From Candidatus Pantoea floridensis (GTDB lineage: Bacteria; Pseudomonadota; Gammaproteobacteria; Enterobacterales; Enterobacteriaceae), in contig NZ_OCMY01000001.1 in the NCBI RefSeq assembly GCF_900215435.1, forward strand, positions 3,844,001 through 3,908,000: a stretch of DNA of 64,000 nucleotides, read 5' to 3'. This document shows positions 40,187 through 49,689 of this stretch, piece by piece. Position 1 is the first letter of the stretch; every line of letters starts with the position of its first letter. A model generated the notes under the pieces. The model was given only the letters and a program-made list of their open reading frames with translations. It was not told where the DNA came from and ran no database searches. A program made the translations under genes and the position numbers.

Positions 40187-43174
40187 TTAATCCTCCCAAC
40201 TCATTTTGCTGCGATTCTGCGCCTGTCGGTTACGCTGCTCACGCGCCTGATGCTGCGCCATAAGCGCCAACGCATCGTCTTTGCTCATGCCTTCATGCAT
40301 GTTGATTTCATACTGGTAACTGTTCTGGCTGCGGTCGGTAAATCCGCCGCCTGCAGACGGTGCCGACACTGGTCTATAAGGCGCGCCACCAGTTGCCAGG
40401 CTGTATTGCAAGCCGACCGTATTTACGCCAGCGCCGCCGGTAGCCATTGGATCGGGTGAAGGCACCTTGTCTTTAAGGCCATCAGATTTCGTATCGATGA
40501 TGCCGAGCTTTTCCAGCACCCAATCAATGCCGCTTCGTAGCTGGTCGAGTGCGTGGCTGGGAATTTTCAAAGCCTCAGCCAGCATGTTGCCGAACTTCTT
40601 ACCCATCTCACCGGCTGAGGCCAGCTCTGCTTGCGTGGATTTAACCGGCTCCAGCAGCTTGCCAAACCAGCCCCAAAGCTCTTTCACCTTACCGCCAAGC
40701 CATTCAAATGGTGGTTTTAGTGAGCCAAAGGATTCGCTGATTGGCCCCATTGCGGCGGTAAATCCTTTGGCTACGCCCGCCATAAATGCGCTGATAGGCT
40801 CCCAGTATTTACGAATCATCAACGCACCGGCCACGATCGCCGCCACGACAGCCACGACCGGCAGCGTGATTAAACCAAGCGCCGCTGTTATTGCACCGCC
40901 AGCGATGCTGAATGCTGTGCCAAGTAAAGCCGCGCCTGCAATCAATGCGTTGATCCCCGCCACGACCGGCCATGCAACCAGACCAATCAATCCCAGCCCC
41001 GCGACAAGCGCTGTAGCTGCGCCCGTCAGCATGACAATTTTGGTTGTCAGTTCAGGGTTGGCTTTCACCCAATTGCCAGCGGTGACAAGCCATTTGTTGG
41101 CGGTGGTCGTAAGCTTGCGAAGGGATTTGTCCTGCTGCTCAAACATCTCAATTCGCACGTCCTCCCATGCTGATGAGAGGTTGAGCAGATCGCCATCGAG
41201 GTTATCAACCTGAACATTTGCCACCTGTTTAGCGGCTCCACCTGCGTTCATCAAGTAGCTGCGCTTTTCATCAAGCTTACCGTTTCCGGCGGCGTCGATA
41301 AGGTTGATGGCACCTTTCATCGCTTCTTCACCAAAGATGGTTTTGATGTACTCCGCCTGCTGCGCTGTGCCGAGCCGGTTCTTTTTGAATGAGGCATCAA
41401 TACTTTTGAGAATGCCAAACACCGGCAACATATTGCCTTTGCTGTCGCGGGTTTTGATTCCCAACTCTTTGAGCGCTGCAGGGGCTTGCCCAACCGGAGC
41501 CTGTAACCTGCTGAACACTGCGCTTCCACCGGTTCCCGCCATCGAACCTTTGATGCCATTATCCGCCATCACGCCAAGCATGGCGGTGGTGTCTTCAATG
41601 CTGGCACCAGCCGCACGCGCAACCGGCGCGACGTATTTCATTGCCTCGCCCAGCTCAAGCAGGTTGGTATTGGACTTGGTGAAACCCTTCGTCATTACGT
41701 CGGAAACACGCTGGATCTCCGCCATCGGGATTTTGAAAGCGGTCTGCATGTTGGTAACGATGTCAGCCGCCTCGGCAATATCGACCTTAGAGGCCAGCGA
41801 CAGGTTTACCGTCGATTCCGTTGACGCCAGTATGGCGTCGGCATCGTAGCCGGAACGGGCCAGCGTGCTCTGCGTACGCGCCACATCCGTTGGAGAAAAT
41901 GCCGTACTGCCGCCAATGTCTCGCGCCTGTTTGCGGATAGCTGCCAGCTTAGGATCGTTTTTACCGGTATCGAGCAGCGCCTGCGTTTCTGACATCTGCT
42001 TGTCGAATTCCATAACGGATGCGGCGAAGTTCGCCAGATAGGTGTCAGTGATGCGCTGGCGTAACGTCAGGTCTTCCAGCGGCGGCACCGGCGTGTAGTC
42101 GTAATCGATAAAGAGCTTGCCCGCTTTCAGCGTGTCTTTATCGTTGGCGCTTTCGTCGTACCAGGCGGACGCGCCCAGCAGATAACCGGCGTTGACCAGC
42201 TCGCGGAATTTTGCGTTGATGCCCGCGATAATTTCGCGCACCAGTACCGGCGTCAGCGGCTTATCGACCGCCCACATGTGCGCCTCGGCCATCGTATCGG
42301 CCAGCACCTGCGCGGTGCGGGTGTAGCTCTCAAACTGGAACAGCGGGTCGTCGCTGCAGGTACGGTTGCCCCAGAAGCGGAAACCGTCTTTACGGATAAG
42401 CGTGGTGACGTCCGCCTCGTTGAGCAGGTCGGCATCGGTGCCGGTCTGTTGCAGATCCCAGAACACCGACGCGGAGATACCTGTCACGCCGTTTACGCCA
42501 ACGTTCGACAGGGTTTTATGCCAGCCGGTGTCGTTGTCGATTTTGGCGCGCAGGCCCAGCGCTCGGGCGGTGGCGTAAGCAACGTCGGATTTATTTGCGG
42601 TGGTATTCCATGCGAGGAAATCCGGCCAGATCACCATCAGCTCGCGCTGGCTGAAGTTGTCGCGATACAGGCGGGCTTCGGAAATGGTTTTGCACTCCCA
42701 CGCTGACACGTAGGCGAAGGCGCGCAGCTGCTGTGCGATGCTGGCAAGCGCGGTTGCGACTTCCAGCGAGTCGAGGCCCGGCACGCCGAGAATGCGCGGC
42801 TTAATGTCGAGCTGCGTCTGCGCGGCAAGCAGCGCTTTCATGCCGGTGTACTGGCCGTTTTCGTCGGTGCCGCCGATGATGTTGGAAATAGTTTCGGCTT
42901 CGTCTGCGCCTTCTGCCACGCGCACCACGACGGTAACGGGTTTAGACTGATCAGCGATTGCCTGCAGTGAGGTGGCGAGCGTGCCTTTTACACCGGCTTT
43001 GCCAACTGCGCCCTGCACGTTGGTAATAAGCACCGGTGTATTCAGCGGAAACGTTGCCGCATCCGCATCCTGCGCGGTGCAGACCATGCCGACAATCGCG
43101 GTTGATACGGTGGAGATGGTGCGTGTGCCGTCGTTGATTTCGACGACGCGGACACCGTGATGATAATCTGCCAT
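40187..43174 (-). CDS. Fused tail sheath (FI)::tape measure (T) protein
   Basis: One open frame of 995 residues joins two P2 genes. Residues 1 to about 386 ([21 protein letters not shown] ... [12 protein letters not shown]) are the contractile sheath gpFI, nearly complete. From about 387 ([17 protein letters not shown]) to the end it is the tape measure gpT without its first part, with the TP901 core domain ([21 protein letters not shown]) and hydrophobic segments near 680-760. FII, E and E' normally lie between. The start has an AGGAGTG site. Neither part is likely to work in tail assembly. Confidence 0.9.
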   Translation of the reverse strand: MADYHHGVRVVEINDGTRTISTVSTAIVGMVCTAQDADAATFPLNTPVLITNVQGAVGKAGVKGTLATSLQAIADQSKPVTVVVRVAEGADEAETISNIIGGTDENGQYTGMKALLAAQTQLDIKPRILGVPGLDSLEVATALASIAQQLRAFAYVSAWECKTISEARLYRDNFSQRELMVIWPDFLAWNTTANKSDVAYATARALGLRAKIDNDTGWHKTLSNVGVNGVTGISASVFWDLQQTGTDADLLNEADVTTLIRKDGFRFWGNRTCSDDPLFQFESYTRTAQVLADTMAEAHMWAVDKPLTPVLVREIIAGINAKFRELVNAGYLLGASAWYDESANDKDTLKAGKLFIDYDYTPVPPLEDLTLRQRITDTYLANFAASVMEFDKQMSETQALLDTGKNDPKLAAIRKQARDIGGSTAFSPTDVARTQSTLARSGYDADAILASTESTVNLSLASKVDIAEAADIVTNMQTAFKIPMAEIQRVSDVMTKGFTKSNTNLLELGEAMKYVAPVARAAGASIEDTTAMLGVMADNGIKGSMAGTGGSAVFSRLQAPVGQAPAALKELGIKTRDSKGNMLPVFGILKSIDASFKKNRLGTAQQAEYIKTIFGEEAMKGAINLIDAAGNGKLDEKRSYLMNAGGAAKQVANVQVDNLDGDLLNLSSAWEDVRIEMFEQQDKSLRKLTTTANKWLVTAGNWVKANPELTTKIVMLTGAATALVAGLGLIGLVAWPVVAGINALIAGAALLGTAFSIAGGAITAALGLITLPVVAVVAAIVAGALMIRKYWEPISAFMAGVAKGFTAAMGPISESFGSLKPPFEWLGGKVKELWGWFGKLLEPVKSTQAELASAGEMGKKFGNMLAEALKIPSHALDQLRSGIDWVLEKLGIIDTKSDGLKDKVPSPDPMATGGAGVNTVGLQYSLATGGAPYRPVSAPSAGGGFTDRSQNSYQYEINMHEGMSKDDALALMAQHQAREQRNRQAQNRSKMSWED

Positions 43175-43262
43175 CTGATGCACTCCTGGTTAAAGGTGTG
43201 CTCAGGGTGTCAGTTCAGGCGGGGTACTGCATGCAGTTGCGGTTTGCTCATGGATCAGCGGA

Positions 43263-43288
43263 CAAAAGAAAAGCCCCGAGGGGCTTCT
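43263..43288 (-). terminator. Terminator after the V-to-G late operon
   Basis: AAGCCC-cgag-GGGCTT stem with TTTCTTTTG on the minus strand, 5 bp past the tail-fibre assembly gene. It separates that operon from the sheath/tape operon. Confidence 0.75.
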
Positions 43289-43291
43289 CAG

Positions 43292-43891
43292 TTATTCAGG
43301 CTTTTCAGGCCAGTTAATATCAGGCGCGCCTGATTCATCTGTTGCCTGCACTTCCTGAATATACTGCATCCACCGTGTCAGTGATGCCCTGTCAACATCG
43401 GTGATGATGCTCAACAGCAGCTGCGTCTGCCACGCCTGCGTAACGCTGTTGGCCTCAATGATGAGGGCTGACTTCTTAGCCACAGCGTCGCTTACTGCCG
43501 CCGCCTGCTGCGCCTTTACGTCTGTTTTCCATGCCTTTCCGCTCCACACATCAAACGCCGTCGCGGGCTTGAGCGGGGTGGTTCCTTCCGGATATTCGCC
43601 CGGCAGCGTGATTTCAACCGGTTTAAGGGTTGCCGTGCTGTAGACCGTTTCACCGCGATGATCGTCAACCTGTACCCACTCGCCGTCGTTAAACACGCAC
43701 ACTTTGCCGGACTTGCACGCAGCCGGGACATTCGTGGTCGAGTTCGCAGGAATGCCGACGCCCTGCGCCAGATATTCATCCGATGCGCCCGTACAGAGGC
43801 CGGTTTCAGGATCATAGCTGTAAACCGTCATGACGCCCGATTCTGCTGCCAGACCATCACTGCCCAACTCTACTTTTTTTACTGAAGCCAT
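43292..43891 (-). CDS. Tail fibre assembly protein (P2 gpG position)
   Basis: 199 residues with the Tfa features: an N-terminal recognition part (VYSYDPETGLCTGASDEYL) and a C-terminal part with TPLKPATAFDVWSGKAWKTD and QAWQTQLLLSIITD. Such chaperones help trimerise tail fibres. ATG overlaps the stop of H. Function by family and position. Confidence 0.88.
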   Translation of the reverse strand: MASVKKVELGSDGLAAESGVMTVYSYDPETGLCTGASDEYLAQGVGIPANSTTNVPAACKSGKVCVFNDGEWVQVDDHRGETVYSTATLKPVEITLPGEYPEGTTPLKPATAFDVWSGKAWKTDVKAQQAAAVSDAVAKKSALIIEANSVTQAWQTQLLLSIITDVDRASLTRWMQYIQEVQATDESGAPDINWPEKPE

Positions 43892-45027
43892 TATGCAGCC
43901 CTCACAAGGTAGTTGAATGCCACGTTACGCGGGCGGGTTTCTGTTGCCGAGCGGGTGACGTTTGCTGAGTCAAAACTGACTGCAAAACCGTCCTTCTGCT
44001 GCGTCGCTGGCGTTTGAACACGCGACGGCCCTTCACCAAATGCGCCATTTGTCGAGGCGTGGGGGCTAGTCATCAGGCCGATGCCGTTGCCCATTTCCAG
44101 CGTGCCTGTAATTCGCTGCAAAGCATCAGTTTGTAACGTAAGCAACGCACGCCCACTGTCGATGCCTCGCCCGTCATCCCAGCCGCGAATAAATTCGCCA
44201 CGCAGGTCAGGCAGCTTTAACCCTGGATAAGGCAGCGCAAGTTTTGGATAAAGCGTTCCGCTAAAACTTGCACCGTTAGTTTTCAGAAAAACCATATCTG
44301 ACATTGAGGCAAACAATTCGTTAGGCATCTGCGCGTGCGGCCACGGGAACGGCGAGCCAATGAGCGGTGCACCTTCACCTATGCCGAGGCTTTTAAGGGC
44401 TTCAACCACCTTGCCCGCATCCTTAATCTCTGCCAGTGACTTAGCTATTTGCAGATACTGAGCGTGAGGATTGCTGGCCTTCAGGTGCAGAGCCAGTTGG
44501 TCATCAGCGTATTTCTTTGCCTGCTCCAGCAGCGTGTCGGCGTACTGCTTCGCCACAATTACTCCGTCGTCCACGTACTTACGGGTCGCCAGCACCACGG
44601 ACGGATCAATTTTCAACGTCACGGCGCTGGTACTGTTGACGATTAAAATCATGCGCACCGTCTGCGTGCGCCCGCTGCCCTCGGCAAGCTGCGGCTTGTA
44701 GGTCTCCGCGCAGTTCGCCACGGCAATCAGCACGCCGTCGGCGTCATACAGGCCAATTTCACGAATCCAGAAACCGCCGTCACCCTCCGGGATTATCTGC
44801 TCGGCGATAATCTGGCTGCTGTTGGCCGCATCAATCGACAGCGAGTTGAGCTGTGCGCGGCGCTTTTCCCCGACAAGCTTAGTCTGCGCCGGGTCTGGCG
44901 TGGGCAGCGTGCCGCCACCGTCGCCGACGGCCATTTCCTTAAGGTCTACTTTTGTGCCGAGCGCGGCGGCGTTCGCCAGCTTGGCCGCGCCCTGATTGGT
45001 CAGCAGGGCAAAATATTTTTGTGTCAT
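43891..45027 (-). CDS. H: Tail fibre protein (P2 gpH-type)
   Basis: 378 residues. The N-terminal 150 (MTQKYFALLTNQGAAKLANAAALG ... FWIREIGLYDADGVLIAVANCAETYKP) is the baseplate-attachment domain of P2-type fibres, followed by a coiled segment and a collar-like end (LPDLRGEFIRGWDDGRG ... RPRNVAFNYLVRA). It is much shorter than P2 gpH (about 670), so it carries a short adhesin tip. It overlaps I by 4 bp. Confidence 0.9.
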   Translation of the reverse strand: MTQKYFALLTNQGAAKLANAAALGTKVDLKEMAVGDGGGTLPTPDPAQTKLVGEKRRAQLNSLSIDAANSSQIIAEQIIPEGDGGFWIREIGLYDADGVLIAVANCAETYKPQLAEGSGRTQTVRMILIVNSTSAVTLKIDPSVVLATRKYVDDGVIVAKQYADTLLEQAKKYADDQLALHLKASNPHAQYLQIAKSLAEIKDAGKVVEALKSLGIGEGAPLIGSPFPWPHAQMPNELFASMSDMVFLKTNGASFSGTLYPKLALPYPGLKLPDLRGEFIRGWDDGRGIDSGRALLTLQTDALQRITGTLEMGNGIGLMTSPHASTNGAFGEGPSRVQTPATQQKDGFAVSFDSANVTRSATETRPRNVAFNYLVRAA

Positions 45028-45632
45028 GCGCTCACTTCCGTCAGGTCGATAAGATGCACCGCCGCACCGGAATAGACCGGCCCGCCGACGCTGATAAGTT
45101 CAGGGGTGTAGGGGTAAATGGTCAGCTCGTCGCCGCTGTAGCTGGCGACGGCAACCGGGATAGCGCCGCTGGCATCGAGGTTGATGGAAAGCCCAATCAG
45201 ATGGCGGCTGCACGGTTTGGCATCCGCTATCAGGCGTTCCAGCTCGTTATACATTTCCTCGGTGATGCCGGTATCAAGCACGCCCACATCAAGCCGGAAC
45301 GTGCCTGGCGTCTCGTTAGTCTTCCACCATTCGATAACACGGATCAGATAACCCAGCGGCTCAACCACGCGGCGAATAGCGCCGATGGTGCCTTTGTGCC
45401 GGTGCACATAGCGCGCTGCTGCCACTACGGCGCGCTTGGTTGATTCACTCCAGCCGGAATCCCAGCGGTCAACCGACCATGCCCACGCCAGATAAGGCAA
45501 CAATGGCACCGGGCAGGTCTGCGGGTTCCAGAGCTGGCGCAGCGGCACGTTCATAGTGCTTAGGCTCGCCAGCGCCTCAGCGGCGGCAACCTCCAGCGAA
45601 GACGAACCGGTAGGTAGCAGGCGATCACTCAT
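45024..45632 (-). CDS. I: P2 gpI-like baseplate protein
   Basis: 202 residues with the gpI signature LPYLAWAWSVDRWDSGWSE and HRHKGTIGAIRRVVEPLGY. It is a baseplate wedge component in P2-like tails. It overlaps J by 8 bp and H by 4 bp. Confidence 0.93.
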   Translation of the reverse strand: MSDRLLPTGSSSLEVAAAEALASLSTMNVPLRQLWNPQTCPVPLLPYLAWAWSVDRWDSGWSESTKRAVVAAARYVHRHKGTIGAIRRVVEPLGYLIRVIEWWKTNETPGTFRLDVGVLDTGITEEMYNELERLIADAKPCSRHLIGLSINLDASGAIPVAVASYSGDELTIYPYTPELISVGGPVYSGAAVHLIDLTEVSA

Positions 45633-46533
45633 CCGAGCCTCCCACGGTCAGCGTGTAGCCGGTGCAGTATGCCGCCTGCGTTTTATCCAGCACCACATCT
45701 GCCGCTGGCTGGATCAGGTTCACGCGCTGCACGCCCTCAACGTGAATGGCCGCATACAGCGCCGACAGGCGAATGTCGCGCCCGAGCCGCTTCTGCGCCG
45801 ACACGTAGGCCGCGAGTTTTGCCTCAGATGCCGCGCGGATGGGTTCAGCCTCCGGCCCCGGATAGAGATAAAGCTCGGCCTCAATGACGTAATCGACGAT
45901 TTCCGCCGACTGCACGCCTACACGGTCAGCCACCGGGCGCACGTTCTCATTGTTAAGCGCGGCATCCACCACGGCCAGCAGGTCGGCGGCGGCCGTGCCG
46001 TTGCCATCACGCGCCAGCACCGTGACGGTGACAACGGCGGGTGACGGGCTGATAGCGGACGCATCCGCCACCCTGCCGTCGGCGCTTCGGGCGTGATACT
46101 CATATGCGCCGGTTGGCCCGGCCACGCTCAGCCCCTCAAACGCGGCTGCAATACGAGCGCGGAAATCATCGTTACTTTCCATCACCGCCGACGTGGGCGG
46201 GATGGCAGTGTCATCGGCCGGTGTAATGGTCAGGCGCTCAACACCGTTATTTGCGCCGAGCTGGTCGAGATCGTCATCAAGCGCGTAAGCCACCATCACG
46301 GCCTTTGCCGCCTCGTTGATGCGTTGGCGCAGAATCACCTCACGATACGCATTTTCCTGCAGCAGCTTCACGATGGGTTCAGATTCAAGCGACAGCGTGC
46401 GAGCGATAGCGGCCTGCTGTTCTTCCGGGTAGAGCGAAATCAGCGTGGCTTTGCGTTCGGCTAGCAGGGTTTCATAGTCCAGCGTCTCCACCACGTCTGG
46501 CGCGGGTAGCTGGCTCAGGTCGATAGTTGCCAT
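45625..46533 (-). CDS. J: P2 gpJ-like baseplate protein
   Basis: 302 residues of the baseplate J/gp47 family: MATIDLSQLPAPDVVETLDYETLLAERKA start and YALDDDLDQLGANNGVERL. It forms the baseplate wedge that joins spike and fibres. Full length compared with P2 gpJ. Confidence 0.93.
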   Translation of the reverse strand: MATIDLSQLPAPDVVETLDYETLLAERKATLISLYPEEQQAAIARTLSLESEPIVKLLQENAYREVILRQRINEAAKAVMVAYALDDDLDQLGANNGVERLTITPADDTAIPPTSAVMESNDDFRARIAAAFEGLSVAGPTGAYEYHARSADGRVADASAISPSPAVVTVTVLARDGNGTAAADLLAVVDAALNNENVRPVADRVGVQSAEIVDYVIEAELYLYPGPEAEPIRAASEAKLAAYVSAQKRLGRDIRLSALYAAIHVEGVQRVNLIQPAADVVLDKTQAAYCTGYTLTVGGSDE

Positions 46534-46537
46534 GTTC

Positions 46538-46888
46538 TCAGCTTACAGGAACGGTTAAGGAAAAGGGTTGCGCGGTGTCGGTGCGGTTGCCGGTCAGCTC
46601 GACCAACATGCCGCCGTTGAAATCAGAGTCGAAATTGATGGCGGTGAGTTTTATGCGCGGCTCCCACTGTAGGATCGCCATATAGCAGGCCGACATGATC
46701 TGCAGGCGCAGCGACTCGTTCTGCGGTTGGTCAATCAGCGCCGACAGCAGCGAGCCGTACTTGCGCCGCATCACCCTGGAGCCGAGCGGGGTTAAAAGAA
46801 TGTCGCGCACTGACTGACGGATGTGATCGAGGTCGGTTAGCGCCTCGCCGGTTTCCCGGCTCATGCCGATATATTTCGCTGTCGTCAT
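46538..46888 (-). CDS. W: P2 gpW-like baseplate protein
   Basis: 116 residues of the T4 gp25-like lysozyme-related baseplate family. The core IRQSVRDILLTPLGSRVMRRKYGS is typical. It overlaps V by 4 bp and lies 4 bp before J. Confidence 0.93.
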   Translation of the reverse strand: MTTAKYIGMSRETGEALTDLDHIRQSVRDILLTPLGSRVMRRKYGSLLSALIDQPQNESLRLQIMSACYMAILQWEPRIKLTAINFDSDFNGGMLVELTGNRTDTAQPFSLTVPVS

Positions 46889-47481
46889 TCGGGGCCGTCC
46901 GTTCTGCTTCCGCCGCGCTGCACGCCGCCGTGATCGTGGTCATCCACAACAACGCCATTCGAATCGAACTTTCCGCCGCTGTGCTCGACGTTGCCGGTCA
47001 TCTTGCCGCCCTCTGAAAATTCAAACGTTTTGGCTTTCAGATGGGCTGAGCATTCAACCTCTGGTGTACTCAGCAGGATTTTGACCGCCGCCTCGATGGT
47101 GGCGGTTTGTATGCCGGTTGCTTTTAGCGCACCGGTTTCCGGTTCGTACTCAATTACGGCGCCGTCAGGGAATGACCAGTGCAACGCATCAGCAGATGCG
47201 GATGGGGCGGGGTTGTCATCAGAGAAGATCCCCGGCAGCACAAACCCGGTATCGAGTTCACCGCCGAGGCATAAAACGAGCACCTGCTCACCCACCGACG
47301 GTGCATTCCATGAACGGGTTTTCCCCGCACGCGCAGAGAGCCAGTGAAGCCAGCCAGTTGTGTTATTCCCTGTATCCACACGGCATAACCCGCCGTCCAG
47401 TTTTACGGCGGACACGGTGCCAATGCGGATCAGGTTGCGCAGCAGGCGCAGGATTTCGGAGATTGATTCATGATTTTGCAT
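46885..47481 (-). CDS. V: P2 gpV-like tail spike/baseplate assembly protein
   Basis: 198 residues with an N-terminal OB-like region (VKLDGGLCRVDTGNNTTGWLHWLSARAG) and a C-terminal glycine/His-rich tip (NVEHSGGKFDSNGVVVDDHDHGGV) with the metal-binding HxH pattern of the P2 central spike. In P2 its upstream neighbour is S; here a retron has been inserted between them. Confidence 0.93.
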   Translation of the reverse strand: MQNHESISEILRLLRNLIRIGTVSAVKLDGGLCRVDTGNNTTGWLHWLSARAGKTRSWNAPSVGEQVLVLCLGGELDTGFVLPGIFSDDNPAPSASADALHWSFPDGAVIEYEPETGALKATGIQTATIEAAVKILLSTPEVECSAHLKAKTFEFSEGGKMTGNVEHSGGKFDSNGVVVDDHDHGGVQRGGSRTDGPE

Positions 47482-47568
47482 GGCTAGAAGAATGCATGTG
47501 AAAAAATTATTCTTCTAGGCAAGGAAGTTTGTTGGGATATGAGCAGACGGAAAAAATATTAGTTTGCA

Positions 47569-48519
47569 CTATTCTTTTAGGTGGACATTTTCCAATGAGC
47601 TTAACTCTTTAAAAAACTTCCTATTAAGTTTTGTATAAAAGTGCTCATCTATACTTTTTGCAAAAGCGATGTAACCCGAAAGTTTGTTAAGTTCATCAAT
47701 ATTTAACTTTCCCTTAGAATAAAGACTTAGCTTAAGTCTTATTGAGTCCTTCATTTTTTTGTGCAAGGTTAAATGATGGTCATTACATATTTTTAATCCA
47801 GTGGCGATTATGCTGCCACCCGAAGCACTACAGATTTTTATTTTTTGTTCATTTAGTGAGAAGTTACAGGTGCAATTTTTTATGGCTTTTTTAACAGCTT
47901 TGATTATTTCCTTGCTTAAACCTTTCTCCGCAACTGAAATTACTAAATCATCAGCATAGCGAGTATAAATTGGATTGTATTTTTCATACGATGCAAGTTC
48001 GCCAAGTATAAGTTCATCCAATTCTCTCGCAACAAAGTTAGCAATGGCTGGGGAGCTAGGAAACCCAACTGGTAAATTTTTTTGCGGCTTAAGGAAACAC
48101 GTTTCTTTTATTAAGAAAAGTAAGCTCTCATCCCAAGTCGTAGGTATTGAAATTAGTTCGCGATACCGAAGAAAGCATTTTTCGAAATCTGAAAATTCGA
48201 TGGAAGGAAAAAAGTCCTTAATGTCCAGCTTTACGTAGTAATTGTTTTTTTCTTTTGCGTGGCGAAGAGCATTGTCTTTAATTGAACGATTTTTCACAAA
48301 AGCATAAGAAGCATCGTGCTGAGGTAATTTGTCAAAGACTTTAGTTAGTAGCCAATATTGCAGAAGTTTATTTTTGGATGAGGGATGATGGATAGACCTA
48401 TAACCACCATTTTTTTTAGGTATTGACCATTTTTTTGGTGGCTCACTAGAGTCGATTACAGATTGGGTAAACCCATCACGCATCATTACTTCTTTATCGA
48501 TTAAAGTGTAAAGGCTCAT
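47569..48519 (-). CDS. Retron reverse transcriptase
   Basis: 316 residues, the usual retron RT size. The catalytic YADD lies near residues 186-189 (YTRYADDLVIS), with the upstream palm Asp in YVKLDIKDFFPS. The retron-specific NAxxH is present (DNALRH, near 83-87), and the VTG motif appears as ATG (SIIATGLKIC, near 238). The enzyme copies msd RNA into DNA branched at a guanosine 2'-OH. It overlaps the effector gene by 4 bp, and base composition is far richer in A+T than the phage genes on both sides. Confidence 0.93.
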   Translation of the reverse strand: MSLYTLIDKEVMMRDGFTQSVIDSSEPPKKWSIPKKNGGYRSIHHPSSKNKLLQYWLLTKVFDKLPQHDASYAFVKNRSIKDNALRHAKEKNNYYVKLDIKDFFPSIEFSDFEKCFLRYRELISIPTTWDESLLFLIKETCFLKPQKNLPVGFPSSPAIANFVARELDELILGELASYEKYNPIYTRYADDLVISVAEKGLSKEIIKAVKKAIKNCTCNFSLNEQKIKICSASGGSIIATGLKICNDHHLTLHKKMKDSIRLKLSLYSKGKLNIDELNKLSGYIAFAKSIDEHFYTKLNRKFFKELSSLENVHLKE

Positions 48520-49454
48520 TTAAGATAGATCCTTTCAGGAGCGTTTTTTAAAAAGAACAATTTAAAAGTTGATGATATACTCTCGATATCGAAACCATAC
48601 TTAAAGTAATATTTTCTTTGTAATGAATAGTAAAAGCCATTTGATGTATTTATTATATTTATAGCCTTTAAGACACCTAAATGTTTTTGTGCGTGTTTTT
48701 TAAATGAGAAAGTATTGCCAAAAATCTCTACAAGAATTTCAATTAATTCGCTTTGTGTAATTGAGCCACAAGTAAAAATAATATCATGTATGAACCGTAT
48801 AGAATCTTTGTTAAAATTAGTGGCTGGATTAAGATCATCTTTCTTTAATGTTCTTGCTTGTTTTCTATCACTACGGGCTAAGAGGTCATGAAGTGGTGCA
48901 AAGACAGCGCCAATACCATCTGCACGATCAATAGCATCAGAGGACTCGTTCATTTTATAATGAAGAAAATGCCCCTTGTCATTAACTTCTGTAATTGCTT
49001 TGATTGGCCCCATGTTAATGAATGATTTTTGATTAATATATTTTGAGTTGTTTATTACGATTAATTTACCTCTTAATTCTTTACTATAGGAAAATGCACC
49101 TAGCTCAGTAAAGGATGAATAGCTCTCCAATATTATTAATATATGGTCAGCTAGGGCAGATAATTCACTTTCAATATCTAATAGGTTATCAAGTTGAGCA
49201 TCATCGTCTTCTGATAATTCTTTGAAGATAAGTTCAGCAAGAAAAAAATGACAATTACTAAGTTGCTTTTCTGAAAACTTTATAAGCTCTGTTCTACGTG
49301 CTGATGGCTCGCCATTATTTTTGTTGGCTCCACAAAGGAAAACAAACTTTTTTACGTCGCCCGGACATTTTACTCTATCTTTTTCAATGAAAAAGTTCAG
49401 GAGCTTCAGTGCTCGATTAAGTTCAGTGCCACTTTTTTTAAACTGAACAATCAT
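48516..49454 (-). CDS. Retron effector, nucleoside deoxyribosyltransferase-like with C-terminal DNA-binding-like domain
   Basis: 312 residues resembling the retron Ec86 effector: SYSSFTELGAFSYSKELRGKL near 109-130 and NQKSFINMGPIKAI parallel the Ec86 protein. The N-terminal half has the NDT-like Rossmann layout (VKKFVFLCGANKN start, acidic helix, then the FTELGAF motif); the last 120 residues look like a winged-helix domain. In Ec86 such an effector is held in check by RT and msDNA and degrades NAD when freed. The activity here is inferred. Confidence 0.82.
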   Translation of the reverse strand: MIVQFKKSGTELNRALKLLNFFIEKDRVKCPGDVKKFVFLCGANKNNGEPSARRTELIKFSEKQLSNCHFFLAELIFKELSEDDDAQLDNLLDIESELSALADHILIILESYSSFTELGAFSYSKELRGKLIVINNSKYINQKSFINMGPIKAITEVNDKGHFLHYKMNESSDAIDRADGIGAVFAPLHDLLARSDRKQARTLKKDDLNPATNFNKDSIRFIHDIIFTCGSITQSELIEILVEIFGNTFSFKKHAQKHLGVLKAINIINTSNGFYYSLQRKYYFKYGFDIESISSTFKLFFLKNAPERIYLK

Positions 49455-49482
49455 TGATCTTCCTGAGAGTTAGGTTTTATTA

Positions 49483-49636
49483 GAGCCAAACCTACTAGAG
49501 CACGTCGTTCAGTTCTCTGATCGGCGGCCACCAGACGCCGCTCAGAGAACTGAACGACGGGCATAGTCCAAATACAATGCGGAACCATGACTCATGGCCC
49601 GATGGGAATTCCACCCATAATGCTAGGTTTGGCCCA
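49483..49636 (-). ncRNA. Retron msr-msd RNA
   Basis: The RNA runs leftward from about 49636. Its ends pair: a1 GCCAAACCTA (49624-49633) with a2 TAGGTTTGGC (49485-49494), extended by three pairs. Right after a1 comes TAGC with the probable branch G at 49623. The msr has two small hairpins (ATGGG/CCCAT and CCATG/CATGG). The msd is an 18-bp perfect stem (CGTCGTTCAGTTCTCTGA, 49503-49520, with 49542-49559), a one-base mismatch, 5 more pairs and a 9-nt loop. This is the standard retron layout directly upstream of the effector and RT genes. Confidence 0.9.
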
Positions 49637-49640
49637 AATA

Positions 49641-49668
49641 AATTTACACATCATATAAATTAATGCAA
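49641..49668 (-). promoter_or_regulatory. Probable retron promoter
   Basis: TTGCAT (49663-49668) and TAAATT (49641-49646) with 16-bp spacing end 4-5 bases before the inferred 5' end of the msr RNA. Confidence 0.55.
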
Positions 49669-49689
49669 TAGCTTTCGATTAAGAACGAG

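Noticed and set aside
40467..41213. 248-residue plus-strand ORF inside the tape measure region
   Set aside because: The Ser/Ala/Pro-rich product is antisense to the tape measure and typical of a GC-rich shadow frame.
43175..43291. Possible cargo in the Z/fun slot between the fibre assembly gene and FI
   Set aside because: Only 117 bp remain, holding a terminator and the sheath gene leader; the slot is empty here.
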